NCBI GenBank assembly: GCA_025449645.1
Contig: JANWIY010000048.1
Coordinates: 1-46,201 of the forward strand
Length of the DNA: 46,201 nt
Reading direction: 5' to 3'
Source: Chitinophagaceae bacterium
GTDB taxonomy: Bacteria > Bacteroidota > Bacteroidia > Chitinophagales > Chitinophagaceae
The notes under the pieces were generated by a model. It ran no database searches, had not been told where the DNA came from, and saw only the letters and a list, made by a program, of their open reading frames with translations. Positions 32,569 through 40,485 of the stretch are shown in pieces; within the stretch, counting starts at the first letter, position 1, and each line of letters opens with the position of its first letter. Both the position numbers and the translations under genes were made by a program.

Positions 32569-35001
32569 TCACCTGATCAGCACCATCGTTCCTTTTTTGG
32601 CAATGATATTGCCGTTATAGTCTGTTCCTTTCACCATCCAGACAAACCCGCCGGAAGCCTGGGGTACCCCATTCAGGTTACCGTCCCAACCGCCACCGAT
32701 AGAAGATGTGCTATAGACGAGTTCTCCCAGCCTGTTATAAATCCTGAAGTATTCAAGGGAGGAAATGCCAACAGGAATAGGCCGGAATACGGGATTGATC
32801 GCAAGACCCGGTGTAAATGCGTTCGGCACAAAAATGTCCGGTTTGGTTTTGAATACTTTTACCGTAATTGAGCTTTCGCCGGAGCATCCGAAAGGCGTGG
32901 TGGCTTTCACGGTGTACTTAATAATATTATCACTTAAGTTGTACGTGCCTACCGGATCTGCTATAAATGGATTGTCGAGTTCTGTTGCGGGTACCCACTG
33001 GAACGCGTCCGGTCCCGGATCACTGGAGGATGCCTGGAACTGCAATGGTTCCCCAACAACAACCGAAGTGTCTCTTCCTGCATCAACAACCACGGGCGCC
33101 ATAACATGCACGTGAAAAGTATCCAGCAGGGGATTCGGACAGCCTTGATTTAATACCGCCAGTATATAATCAGTTGTCGTCTCCGGTGAAACCTGACTGG
33201 TAAACTGGTATGGAGTACCACCGATATTTCCGCTGTTGCCTCCGGTCCAGGTATAACTGGTTCCGACATCAATATTGGCATCAAGAGTTGCTGTGGTTCC
33301 AAAACAAATTGTCGTATCTGCAGGATCCGTCCCAGCCACCGGATAGGAAACCGGATCAAATGCAATGCTGGCTGGTGCACTCGTGTCGGCAGGGCAAACC
33401 CCATTTTTATCAATGGACCGGAATTCGGTATTTTGTGTTATCCCCGCAACTGTATTGAATGTTGTTGCGTCACCAGGATTAAGGCTTGTCCAGTTAATAC
33501 CGTCAAGTGAATACTGCCAGTTGAGTACAAGCCCGAGATTCCCCGAAACTGTCAGGGTCTCCCCTGCTGTCTGTCCCGAACATAATGTTGAAACAGCGGG
33601 ATCAACTTTCCCGCCTACTGTTTTTTGATCTACGGTTACCATTGCGGCACTGCTCGTGTCCGGCGGACAAACATTTCCCTTTCCCACGACCACTCTGTAC
33701 AAGGTGGTGGCATTGAGATTTTCAGCTATGTATTGTGGATTGATGTCAGGAATGGCCGACCAGTTCATGCTGTCAGTTGAAGCCTGCCAGCTTCCGATAA
33801 CGCCAGAGTATCCGACCAGGTTCAGGGTGCTTGTATTATCCCCTGTGCATACCGTCGTTGACCCGTCAAGGGTTCCACCAACCGGCGAAGGAAGCGTTTT
33901 GATCTGGATTGTGTCTGTGAGATTTGCACAACTGTTTTTCTCCCGGACTGCAATGGTACCACCTGCTGTGGCCGTCTTGACTTTGATGATATTGCTGGTG
34001 TCGCTGGAGAGAAGGCTCCAGGTGCCTGGAACGATCCAGTCGTATGTTGCACCGGCAAGGGCAGGCACGGAATAAGTAACGGCAGTATTGTAGCAGATAA
34101 GGGAATCGCCGCTGATCTCTAAACCACCGCAATTATTCCGGATCGCGATGTAGCCGTATGCAAAATGGCCCCCCGGCACACAATTGTCAGCTTCGAATGT
34201 AAGGCTCACCTGCTGGCCGCGGTATGGCGAAAGATCGAAAGTTACTTCGGTCCAGTTTTTAACCCACACGTCGCGAAGAAAGCCGGTGGCACCGGTCGGA
34301 TCAACATTTTCATTTGGAGATGGCACCTGGCTCACGACAAACCCATTATGTTTAGCTGTCGCGCTGTCAAGCGTAGCTCCTCTTCCCCCTTCGGTCACAT
34401 TGTTGAAAGTGGGGAGATAATAACTCGGAGAAGCACAGCTGATCACACTGTCCTTCGTTTTGAGCGTAAGCGAAATAAGCGGTTGCTCGCTGGATATATG
34501 TGTTCCGTTTTCCAAAACCATTGCATAGGCATAAGTCATGGTATACGGTACCGTGGTCGGGCCCGGAGGTACGTTTATATTGTAACTGACTCCCCTGATA
34601 TATCCGCCGCCGCCGGTACCATTCGCATTCCCCCTGGTAATGGATGTTGATCCCAGCAGGATAGAATAATTATAGCTATAACCATTAATGGTTGGAATCG
34701 TAGCAAAACCACCGAACATATCAATTCCTCCTCTCGCTGTGAGCACCTGGATGCCGCGGACATTGCCGAGGTTGAATTCGGGTTCTGTCTTGGCGCCTAT
34801 TGTACCTGAGGGAGCGAAATTGGTGGAGTCATAACGTTGCTTGATGGCGCCCTGACCATTGCCAAGCTGGTTGTTTCCGGTATACGCATACCAGTGCGTC
34901 AGATCACCACTGGCAAAATTAATATTAAGCGGACAGGTTTGCGACTGGGAAAAAGACCGGCAGCAAATAAACAGAAACAAAACAACCAACCTGCACCTCA
35001 T
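32569..35001 (-). CDS. large T9SS cargo protein with gliding-type C-terminal domain
   Basis: The 810-residue protein has a signal peptide (MRCRLVVLFLFICCRSFSQS) and a C-terminal domain of the gliding motility/CHU_C (type B) kind, about 725-810: FVPNAFTPG, YFRIYNRLGELVYST, GWDGNLNG and GGFVWMVKGTDYNGN. That domain directs secretion through the type IX system. Between them lie a lectin-like N-terminal region (about 25-290) and several Ig/PKD-like repeats (about 300-720) with recurring SSAAMVTVDQ- and TLCSGQTAGETLTVSGN-type strands. It is presumably a surface adhesin or matrix protein. It stands alone on its strand, and no T9SS machinery gene is in the window. Confidence 0.9.
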   Translation of the reverse strand: MRCRLVVLFLFICCRSFSQSQTCPLNINFASGDLTHWYAYTGNNQLGNGQGAIKQRYDSTNFAPSGTIGAKTEPEFNLGNVRGIQVLTARGGIDMFGGFATIPTINGYSYNYSILLGSTSITRGNANGTGGGGYIRGVSYNINVPPGPTTVPYTMTYAYAMVLENGTHISSEQPLISLTLKTKDSVISCASPSYYLPTFNNVTEGGRGATLDSATAKHNGFVVSQVPSPNENVDPTGATGFLRDVWVKNWTEVTFDLSPYRGQQVSLTFEADNCVPGGHFAYGYIAIRNNCGGLEISGDSLICYNTAVTYSVPALAGATYDWIVPGTWSLLSSDTSNIIKVKTATAGGTIAVREKNSCANLTDTIQIKTLPSPVGGTLDGSTTVCTGDNTSTLNLVGYSGVIGSWQASTDSMNWSAIPDINPQYIAENLNATTLYRVVVGKGNVCPPDTSSAAMVTVDQKTVGGKVDPAVSTLCSGQTAGETLTVSGNLGLVLNWQYSLDGINWTSLNPGDATTFNTVAGITQNTEFRSIDKNGVCPADTSAPASIAFDPVSYPVAGTDPADTTICFGTTATLDANIDVGTSYTWTGGNSGNIGGTPYQFTSQVSPETTTDYILAVLNQGCPNPLLDTFHVHVMAPVVVDAGRDTSVVVGEPLQFQASSSDPGPDAFQWVPATELDNPFIADPVGTYNLSDNIIKYTVKATTPFGCSGESSITVKVFKTKPDIFVPNAFTPGLAINPVFRPIPVGISSLEYFRIYNRLGELVYSTSSIGGGWDGNLNGVPQASGGFVWMVKGTDYNGNIIAKKGTMVLIR

Positions 35002-35536
35002 CAGACAATGTATTGTTGCGGTTACGTGTAGAACAGTTGGTTTCTATAGGAAGGAAATCAAGCGGGGCTTATACAGGCTAGTACTACGTAATTTACGATA
35101 AAAAGGTTGCGAAGAAATGCCTTGTTAATTCATTAGTACTCAATATGATTCCGGATCAATTCCCAACATGGGAATCAGCTCCTGTCAATATTGTTCCCTC
35201 CTGAACTTTCTTCCTGCTCATTAAAGCACCGGATTTCCAAGATAATTGGATCCGGCGAATTGCTTTCCGCAATATTTCCTGTCTTATAAAAAAATCTTTT
35301 TACCGCTGATCCTCAAGTTTTTTTTTAGCATACAAACGTTAAAGAAAATACAATGCTATTCAGCAATGAATTCTGCAGATTAGAGGGTCAATTATTCCTG
35401 TTCGTCGTGCGTGATTTTTATTTTTCATTTGCAACACATTTGGTCGCTGCCGTTAGTATAGTTCTGCTTGACTTCACGCGTGCTCCTGGTATATATTTAT
35501 AGCGGTATTAGATTTTACACCTCAAAACGATAACGT
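35002..35536. other. 535-base gap between divergent secreted-protein genes
   Basis: I find no convincing ORF here. It holds an AT-rich segment, a hairpin at 35229-35255 (CCGGATTTCCAA, loop GATAA, TTGGATCCGG, with a two-T bulge), a second weak one (ATTGC/GCAAT, about 35259-35272) and an inverted CGTAA/TTACG near 35085. No T-run follows the first hairpin. It could hold the promoters and long leaders of both genes or a small RNA. Confidence 0.35.
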
Positions 35537-35995
35537 ATGAAAACAGGTTTTGTAAAACTCGTTTGCTTTCTTGCGCTCATGATGCAACTACCAGCATTCG
35601 CAATCAGCAAGCCCCTAGAAATAAATGAAAAACTCATTAAGGCTTTCCGCGATGCTTTTCCATTGGCACAACAGGTGGAATGGAAGGAGAACGGAGATCA
35701 CTACTTTGTCCATTTTACAGAAAATGCCATTCTCACCGAGATCGAATACGATCATGACGGAAATTTCCTGAGTTCTGTCCGCTATTTCAAAAACGCAGAT
35801 TTGCTGCCCATTCATCTTTCCTGGGAGCTTCATAAAAAATACGCAGATAAGAACATTTTTGGTATCACTGAAACCACTACTGATACAGAAACCATGTATT
35901 ATGTGAAACTTGAGGATAAGAAAGACTGGATTACCGTTAAAGCCAGCGCAGACGGTTCCATGCAGGTGGTTGAAAAATATGGAAAGCAGGAATAG
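35537..35995 (+). CDS. PepSY-like periplasmic protein
   Basis: The 152-residue product has a signal peptide (MKTGFVKLVCFLALMMQLPAFA). The rest matches the PepSY-like (BLIP-fold) family of Bacteroidota: INEKLIKAFRDAFPLAQQVEW, then YFVHFTENAILTEIEYDHDG and FLSSVRYFKNADLLP, with a C-terminal repeat of the same kind. These small proteins are widespread and uncharacterised. It is transcribed toward the MgtC/SapB gene but separated by 84 bases with strong hairpins, so the two may or may not share a transcript. Confidence 0.78.
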   Translation: MKTGFVKLVCFLALMMQLPAFAISKPLEINEKLIKAFRDAFPLAQQVEWKENGDHYFVHFTENAILTEIEYDHDGNFLSSVRYFKNADLLPIHLSWELHKKYADKNIFGITETTTDTETMYYVKLEDKKDWITVKASADGSMQVVEKYGKQE

Positions 35996-36031
35996 CCAGG
36001 AAATGTGCCTGTCCGCGGTTTTATCCGCTTG

Positions 36032-36059
36032 GAAAGTTCGTAGGCAATGACGAACTTTC
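36032..36059 (+). promoter_or_regulatory. 10-bp hairpin before the MgtC/SapB gene
   Basis: GAAAGTTCGT (36032-36041) and ACGAACTTTC (36050-36059) form a perfect stem around an 8-base loop. No T-run follows, so it is not a standard terminator. A second small stem, GCGG/CCGC, lies just upstream (about 36015-36028). It could be a leader structure of the next gene. Confidence 0.5.
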
Positions 36060-36079
36060 GTGCCGATAAATAACCAGCC

Positions 36080-36715
36080 ATGCCTATGCCTGAAAATATT
36101 GTTGAAAAATTAGTTATTTCTTTATTGATTGGCGGAATCATCGGCGCTGAAAGAGAATACAGAAGCAAGTCGGCCGGATTCCGCACCCTGACACTCATCT
36201 GCCTGGGGTCCACACTTTTCACTATATTTTCGGAATTGATCGGCGCTAATGGAAATCCTGACCGGATCGCATCAAATATTGCGACCGGAATTGGATTCGT
36301 TGGCGCCGGTGTTATTTTTAAAGGGGATTTTGGCGTGACCGGGATTACCACGGCAGCTATGATTTGGGCAACAGCTGCTATGGGCATGGGGATCGGTGCC
36401 GGCTATGAATCCATTTCCATGATAGCCTGTGCCCTGATATTGGCAATGTTATTTTTGTTCAGCAGGCTGGAAGGATGGATTGACCGGATCAGCCAAACCC
36501 GGAATTATAAAATTATTTGCGAATACAGGGAAAAAACGCTGCATAATTATGAAGAATGTCTCAAAAGACCTCATTTGACATTCAAGAGAAGCAAGGAAAC
36601 AAAATCTGAGAATCTAATCACCGGGGAATGGATAGCAAGAGGTTCCGAGAAAAACCATCTCCTCTTCGTTCAATATATTTTGAATGATCCCGAAGTGAAA
36701 ACATTTGAATTTTAA
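36080..36715 (+). CDS. MgtC/SapB family inner-membrane protein
   Basis: The 211-residue protein has four or five hydrophobic helices (about 8-26, 40-60, 75-95, 98-118, 120-140) with the family segments LLIGGIIGAEREYRSKSAGF, RTLTLICLGSTL, IGFVGAGVIFK and GITTAAMIWATAAMGMGIG, followed by a cytoplasmic tail of about 75 residues. MgtC-like proteins affect magnesium and phosphate physiology and, in some pathogens, F1Fo-ATPase activity and survival in macrophages; in environmental Bacteroidota the role is unknown. The stop TAA overlaps the stop of the convergent hydrolase gene in TTAA. Confidence 0.88.
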   Translation: MPMPENIVEKLVISLLIGGIIGAEREYRSKSAGFRTLTLICLGSTLFTIFSELIGANGNPDRIASNIATGIGFVGAGVIFKGDFGVTGITTAAMIWATAAMGMGIGAGYESISMIACALILAMLFLFSRLEGWIDRISQTRNYKIICEYREKTLHNYEECLKRPHLTFKRSKETKSENLITGEWIARGSEKNHLLFVQYILNDPEVKTFEF

Positions 36716-37407
36716 TTTCTTTCAGTGCTGGGAGGATGGGCTCCGGTTTCCTGCAGGTTCAGCCTGAGCCATTCACTTATCTCTTCCGCCCTGCTGTAAA
36801 CCATCAGGTGTTCTCCTCCGATCACTTTTGTAGCCTTCATATTCTCGTGATAGGGAATGATCCTGTCTTTGGTGCCATGAATATGCAGGATCCGTTCCGG
36901 CTTCCATTCGTTCTTCCAGCTAAATAAATGGTTCAGCGACCAACGGAAGAAAGCAGGATCTGTATCATGGACAATATCCTTCAGCAGGATTTTCTCCTCC
37001 CTGGTATGCGCCCCAAATAATCTGAACAGGACGGGTGAGGGAACAAGGAAGGAGCCAATGGGAATGATCTTATACAATTTGAACCTGCCCAGAATAATAT
37101 TAGTTTTCCCAGCTTCTTCGGGCCGGCTAATGCTAGAAATGAGTATGATCTGTTCCGGTTTTATTTTTTTGGAAAGCTCGATGGCAATAACGCCTCCAAA
37201 AGAGAGGCCGATCAGCACGAAGGGTTCTTTGAGGTCAATTTGCGAAACCAGTTTATCGCAATATTCAGGAAGTGTATCATCGCGGCTTACAGCAACCCAT
37301 TCAATATAGTGGATGGTAAAGACCTTCGGGATCTGCAACTTTTGAAATACTCTTTTGTCCGCACCTAAACCACTGATAAAGTAAAGATTCATGTTTCTTA
37401 ATTCCAT
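36712..37407 (-). CDS. alpha/beta hydrolase
   Basis: The 231-residue protein has the opening YFISGLGADKRVF, an acid-base region, the nucleophile elbow GLSFGG with Ser69, the later HGTKDRIIPY with the likely catalytic Asp, and GGEHLMVY with the catalytic His. It is a cytoplasmic esterase- or hydrolase-like enzyme whose substrate cannot be read from the sequence. An internal ATG (MNLYFISG, start 37392) gives a protein five residues shorter and is about as likely. It converges on the MgtC/SapB gene with a shared TTAA. Confidence 0.8.
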   Translation of the reverse strand: MELRNMNLYFISGLGADKRVFQKLQIPKVFTIHYIEWVAVSRDDTLPEYCDKLVSQIDLKEPFVLIGLSFGGVIAIELSKKIKPEQIILISSISRPEEAGKTNIILGRFKLYKIIPIGSFLVPSPVLFRLFGAHTREEKILLKDIVHDTDPAFFRWSLNHLFSWKNEWKPERILHIHGTKDRIIPYHENMKATKVIGGEHLMVYSRAEEISEWLRLNLQETGAHPPSTERN

Positions 37408-37453
37408 TTGATATTAGAAATACAAGTTCCCTGAATATCGCAGTCATTCAAAT

Positions 37454-38239
37454 TTAAAATGCCGCCGTTCTGCCACCATCAACGGCTATATTGGTTCCAT
37501 TTACATAAGAAGCGGCGGGTGAAGCGAGAAATGCGATGACATTGGCAATTTCAGCCGGACTGCCAAAGCGCTTCATCGGAATACTTTGAACCATTTGCTG
37601 CTCCACCGCAGCTACATCCTTTTTTTCTGCATCGGCCGTTTGTTCAATGAGGCTTTGAAGTCTCCCGGTCTCCGTCAAACCGGGAAGCACATTATTCACG
37701 GTAATATTATATTTCGCAATTTCATTGGATAAACTTTTCGCCCAGGATGCTACAGCAAGACGGATCGTATTGGAAACACCCAGGTTCGGAAGCGGAGTTT
37801 TTACAGAAGTTGAAATGATGTTGATTATTCTGCCATAACCCGCCTGCTGCATTCCAGGTATCACAGCCTGCGACAATATTTGATTGCAAACCAAATGCTG
37901 CCGAAAAGCCTCTTCGAATGCTTCCGGTAAGGCCTCGATGACCGGTCCGGCTTTTGGCCCTCCTGTATTATTCACCAGGATCTCCACCTTCGTGCTGCTG
38001 ACAATATTTTCTATTGCTTTGCGCACCTGTTCCCTGTCCGAAAAGTCAGCTGTCGCATAACGATGCTGTTGTACTTCATTCCGCGGCAATGCTTGAACAG
38101 CTTTTCTCAATCCAGATTCGTTTCTTGCCATTAAAATGCAATTCGCGCCCGATTCCGCAAGCTCTTTTGCGGCGGCAAATCCTATGCCTTGCGTACTGCC
38201 GCAAATCACCGCATATTTCCCTGTTAATGAAATATTCAT
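37454..38239 (-). CDS. SDR family oxidoreductase lacking the YxxxK pair
   Basis: The 261-residue Rossmann protein has the cofactor motif GSTQGIGFA (13-21), the NNTGGPKAG segment, the RIINIISTSV strand with the catalytic-type Ser, and the C-terminal FLASPAASYVNGTNIAVDGG typical of 3-oxoacyl-ACP-reductase-like SDRs. Where YxxxK is expected, the sequence reads SNTIRLAVASWAK, so Tyr is Ser and Lys is Arg. This matches a known SDR subgroup with the same change, so it is probably not a mutation of a dead gene. Activity and substrate are unknown. ATG 38239 is preferred over TTG 38248. Confidence 0.85.
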   Translation of the reverse strand: MNISLTGKYAVICGSTQGIGFAAAKELAESGANCILMARNESGLRKAVQALPRNEVQQHRYATADFSDREQVRKAIENIVSSTKVEILVNNTGGPKAGPVIEALPEAFEEAFRQHLVCNQILSQAVIPGMQQAGYGRIINIISTSVKTPLPNLGVSNTIRLAVASWAKSLSNEIAKYNITVNNVLPGLTETGRLQSLIEQTADAEKKDVAAVEQQMVQSIPMKRFGSPAEIANVIAFLASPAASYVNGTNIAVDGGRTAAF

Positions 38240-38276
38240 ATGATCCAATTTAAACCTGGAAATTTGGGGCGGAAGG

Positions 38277-38311
38277 AGTTATGGCTTATGAGTTATGGGC
38301 GTTGGGTTATT
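38277..38311. repeat. AGTTATG heptamer array at the 3' end of the epimerase-like gene
   Basis: Units AGTTATG, GCTTATG, AGTTATG, GGCGTTG and GGTTATTA occupy this stretch. Read leftward they encode the last residues (NPTPITHKP) and the stop codon TAA of the gene at 38279-38968. Confidence 0.75.
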
Positions 38312-38968
38312 ATCAATAGCCAAAATGTCCTTCACTTCAATCACTTTCTTTGGATAACCCCTGATGACAACATGAATCATGGCACGGCCCAATGCCGCGA
38401 GGCTGCTTACACGCCATGGAAAAATGATCTGTAACAGCGGAAGAAGCCAGCCCAGCCATTTATAAAAAGGCAAGGCATTTTTCAATCCCTTCGTGGGTTT
38501 CAGCGCGCCGGGACGAAACAGATAAACCTCACCAAAAGGAAGTTTCCGTAAATCATTTTCTGTTTTCCCCTTAACCCGTGCCCAATGCAATTTCCCTTCA
38601 GAATCAGTTCCAGCACCGGAAATATAACAGAATGTCATTCCGGGATTCAGTCTGCTTAAAACGCCTGCAAATTTCATGGTAAGTTCATACGTGAGCTTTT
38701 CATACATGGTTTTGCTCATGCCGACAGCGGAAACACCGAGACAGAAAAAACAAGCGTTATAACCCTGGAGCCTGGATTCGATCGTGGAGAGATCGAAGAA
38801 ATCACTTAAAATAATTTCCCGAAGTTTGGGATGTTGCACTCCGCACGGTTTTCTTGATACCGACAAAACAGATTCCACTTCAGGCGAAAGAAGGCACTCA
38901 TGCAATACGCCCTCTCCCACCATGCCTGTGGCGCCGGTCACTATTAATTTAATGGACGCATTGAGCAT
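38279..38968 (-). CDS. NAD(P)-binding epimerase-like protein
   Basis: The 229-residue protein starts with a Rossmann motif (VTGATGMVGEGVL, about 9-21) and has an FFCLGVSAVGMSK segment, FCYISGAGTDSEG, WARVKGKTENDLRKL with the conserved lysine, and VYLFRPGALKPTKG. These fit the NAD(P)H-binding, NmrA/epimerase-like family known from Bacteroidota as small oxidoreductases. The substrate is unknown. I chose ATG 38968 over TTG 38974. The C-terminal nine residues are encoded by a heptamer array, so the original end was probably replaced. It lies 39 bases before the SDR gene on the same strand. Confidence 0.82.
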   Translation of the reverse strand: MLNASIKLIVTGATGMVGEGVLHECLLSPEVESVLSVSRKPCGVQHPKLREIILSDFFDLSTIESRLQGYNACFFCLGVSAVGMSKTMYEKLTYELTMKFAGVLSRLNPGMTFCYISGAGTDSEGKLHWARVKGKTENDLRKLPFGEVYLFRPGALKPTKGLKNALPFYKWLGWLLPLLQIIFPWRVSSLAALGRAMIHVVIRGYPKKVIEVKDILAIDNNPTPITHKP

Positions 38969-39001
38969 ATGCAAAAGTCATCAATGCTGCCGTAATAACC
39001 A

Positions 39002-40237
39002 TCAACGCTGCGAAAATTTTCTTCCGTATCGTCTCCCGCCGCCGGCAGAACGTCCGGATGATGTTGGTGCTACTGCAACGGACATGGGTTCCATGAGCTT
39101 AACATGGAAGGGATGATCACTCACTACCGGAACCGTTTGACCGATCAATTTCTGAATATCCTTAAGATAAATTTTTTCTTCATAATCACAGAAGGAAATT
39201 GCTTTTCCTGTGGATCCTGCCCTGCCGGTTCTACCGATCCGGTGTATATAAGTTTCCGGAATATTCGGCAAATCAAAATTGACCACCAAACCAAGTTCGT
39301 CAATGTCAATTCCGCGCGCTGCAATATCAGTCGCGACCAGAATCTGCAATTTCCCGTCTTTAAATCCCTGTAAGGACCTTTCCCTGGTTTGCTGGGTCTT
39401 ATCCCCATGCAGGGCGGTCGCTTGAAAACCAGAACGGTTCAGGTCTCTGGCTACCCGGTCGGCCCCATGTTTGGTTCTTGTGAACACAAGCACACTTTTT
39501 CTTCCGCCTTCTTTTAGAAGATGGTGAAGCAGGGAGCGCTTCTCGGATTTCTGGACGTAATAAAGTGACTGTTCGACTAATTCTGTCGTTTTTGCCTCGG
39601 GAGTAACCGAAATCTCCACAGGGTTCGTCAATAAGATCTGAACCAGTGAAAGAATCGCAGGAGGCATAGTGGCCGAAAAGAATAATGTCTGCCTTTTTTT
39701 AGGTAACCTCGCAATAATGCGTTTTACTTCATCCACAAAACCCATATCCAGCATACGATCGGCTTCATCCAGCACAAAATATTCAATTCCGTTTAAGGAT
39801 AAAACACCCTGATTAAGCAAATCCATCAGGCGGCCGGGGGTGGCTACCACAAAGTCGCATCCCCTGCGCAATTCCTGAACCTGCCTGGATTGTGGCACGC
39901 CGCCGAAAATAACGACTGACTTGAGGTGGAGAAACTTTCCATAAGTCCCTATGGATTCATGAATTTGGGTTGCAAGTTCGCGGGTCGGTGTTAACACAAG
40001 CGTTTTGATTGAATGGCCCTTTGCAACTGGAGCTTCCTTTTGTGCATGCATACGCTGTAATAAAGGCAGAACGAAAGATGCGGTCTTCCCGGTTCCGGTC
40101 TGGGCACAACCGAGAAGGTCCTTGCCAGCTAAAACCACAGGGATGGCTTGTTCCTGGATTGGGGTTGGGATTTTATAGCCTTCCTGGGCTACGGCCTTGA
40201 GCAAGGGCTCAATAAGGCCTAGTTCTGAAAATAACAA
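39002..40237 (-). CDS. DEAD-box RNA helicase, RhlE type
   Basis: The 411-residue protein has every DEAD-box motif: Q motif (IPTPIQEQAIP), AQTGTGKT (45-52), PTRELA, DEAD (157-160), SAT (188-190), then ARGID and HRIGRTGR (332-339). The short, basic tail rich in Arg and Gly (SSGRSAGGGRRYGRKFSQR) suggests RNA binding. RhlE-type helicases remodel RNA in ribosome assembly and cold adaptation. The gene has a promoter about 145 bases upstream and a leader able to fold (40265-40304), as is usual for cold-inducible helicases. Confidence 0.95.
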   Translation of the reverse strand: MLFSELGLIEPLLKAVAQEGYKIPTPIQEQAIPVVLAGKDLLGCAQTGTGKTASFVLPLLQRMHAQKEAPVAKGHSIKTLVLTPTRELATQIHESIGTYGKFLHLKSVVIFGGVPQSRQVQELRRGCDFVVATPGRLMDLLNQGVLSLNGIEYFVLDEADRMLDMGFVDEVKRIIARLPKKRQTLFFSATMPPAILSLVQILLTNPVEISVTPEAKTTELVEQSLYYVQKSEKRSLLHHLLKEGGRKSVLVFTRTKHGADRVARDLNRSGFQATALHGDKTQQTRERSLQGFKDGKLQILVATDIAARGIDIDELGLVVNFDLPNIPETYIHRIGRTGRAGSTGKAISFCDYEEKIYLKDIQKLIGQTVPVVSDHPFHVKLMEPMSVAVAPTSSGRSAGGGRRYGRKFSQR

Positions 40238-40264
40238 TTTGAAATATATTAATTAAAAAATGTG

Positions 40265-40304
40265 GTAAGGCTACCTCTGAATCAGGGTACTTTACCTGCC
40301 TTAC
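40265..40304 (-). promoter_or_regulatory. folded leader of the helicase gene
   Basis: GTAAGGC (40265-40271) and GCCTTAC (40298-40304) pair, enclosing TACC (40272-40275) and GGTA (40286-40289), which can pair inside. The transcript from 40386-40393 would carry about 145 untranslated bases, including this structure. Confidence 0.45.
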
Positions 40305-40385
40305 GTTAAACTTTCACGGGGAAAACTCTGGAGAGAAATAAACACTCAAAAGAATACGCAGTAAGAGTCATAACATACAGAACTG

Positions 40386-40393
40386 CAAATATA
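40386..40393 (-). promoter_or_regulatory. -7 promoter element TATATTTG for the helicase gene
   Basis: Read on the minus strand, TATATTTGC matches the Bacteroidota consensus. The transcription start should be near 40380, about 143 bases before the ATG at 40237. Confidence 0.55.
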
Positions 40394-40485
40394 ATACATT
40401 TTTCGCATATCCATGCTCTTTTGTAAACAAGAGGCCCTGATAACAGCTAAGATCAGTAACCCTGAGCACGATAAAAAAACGATAC

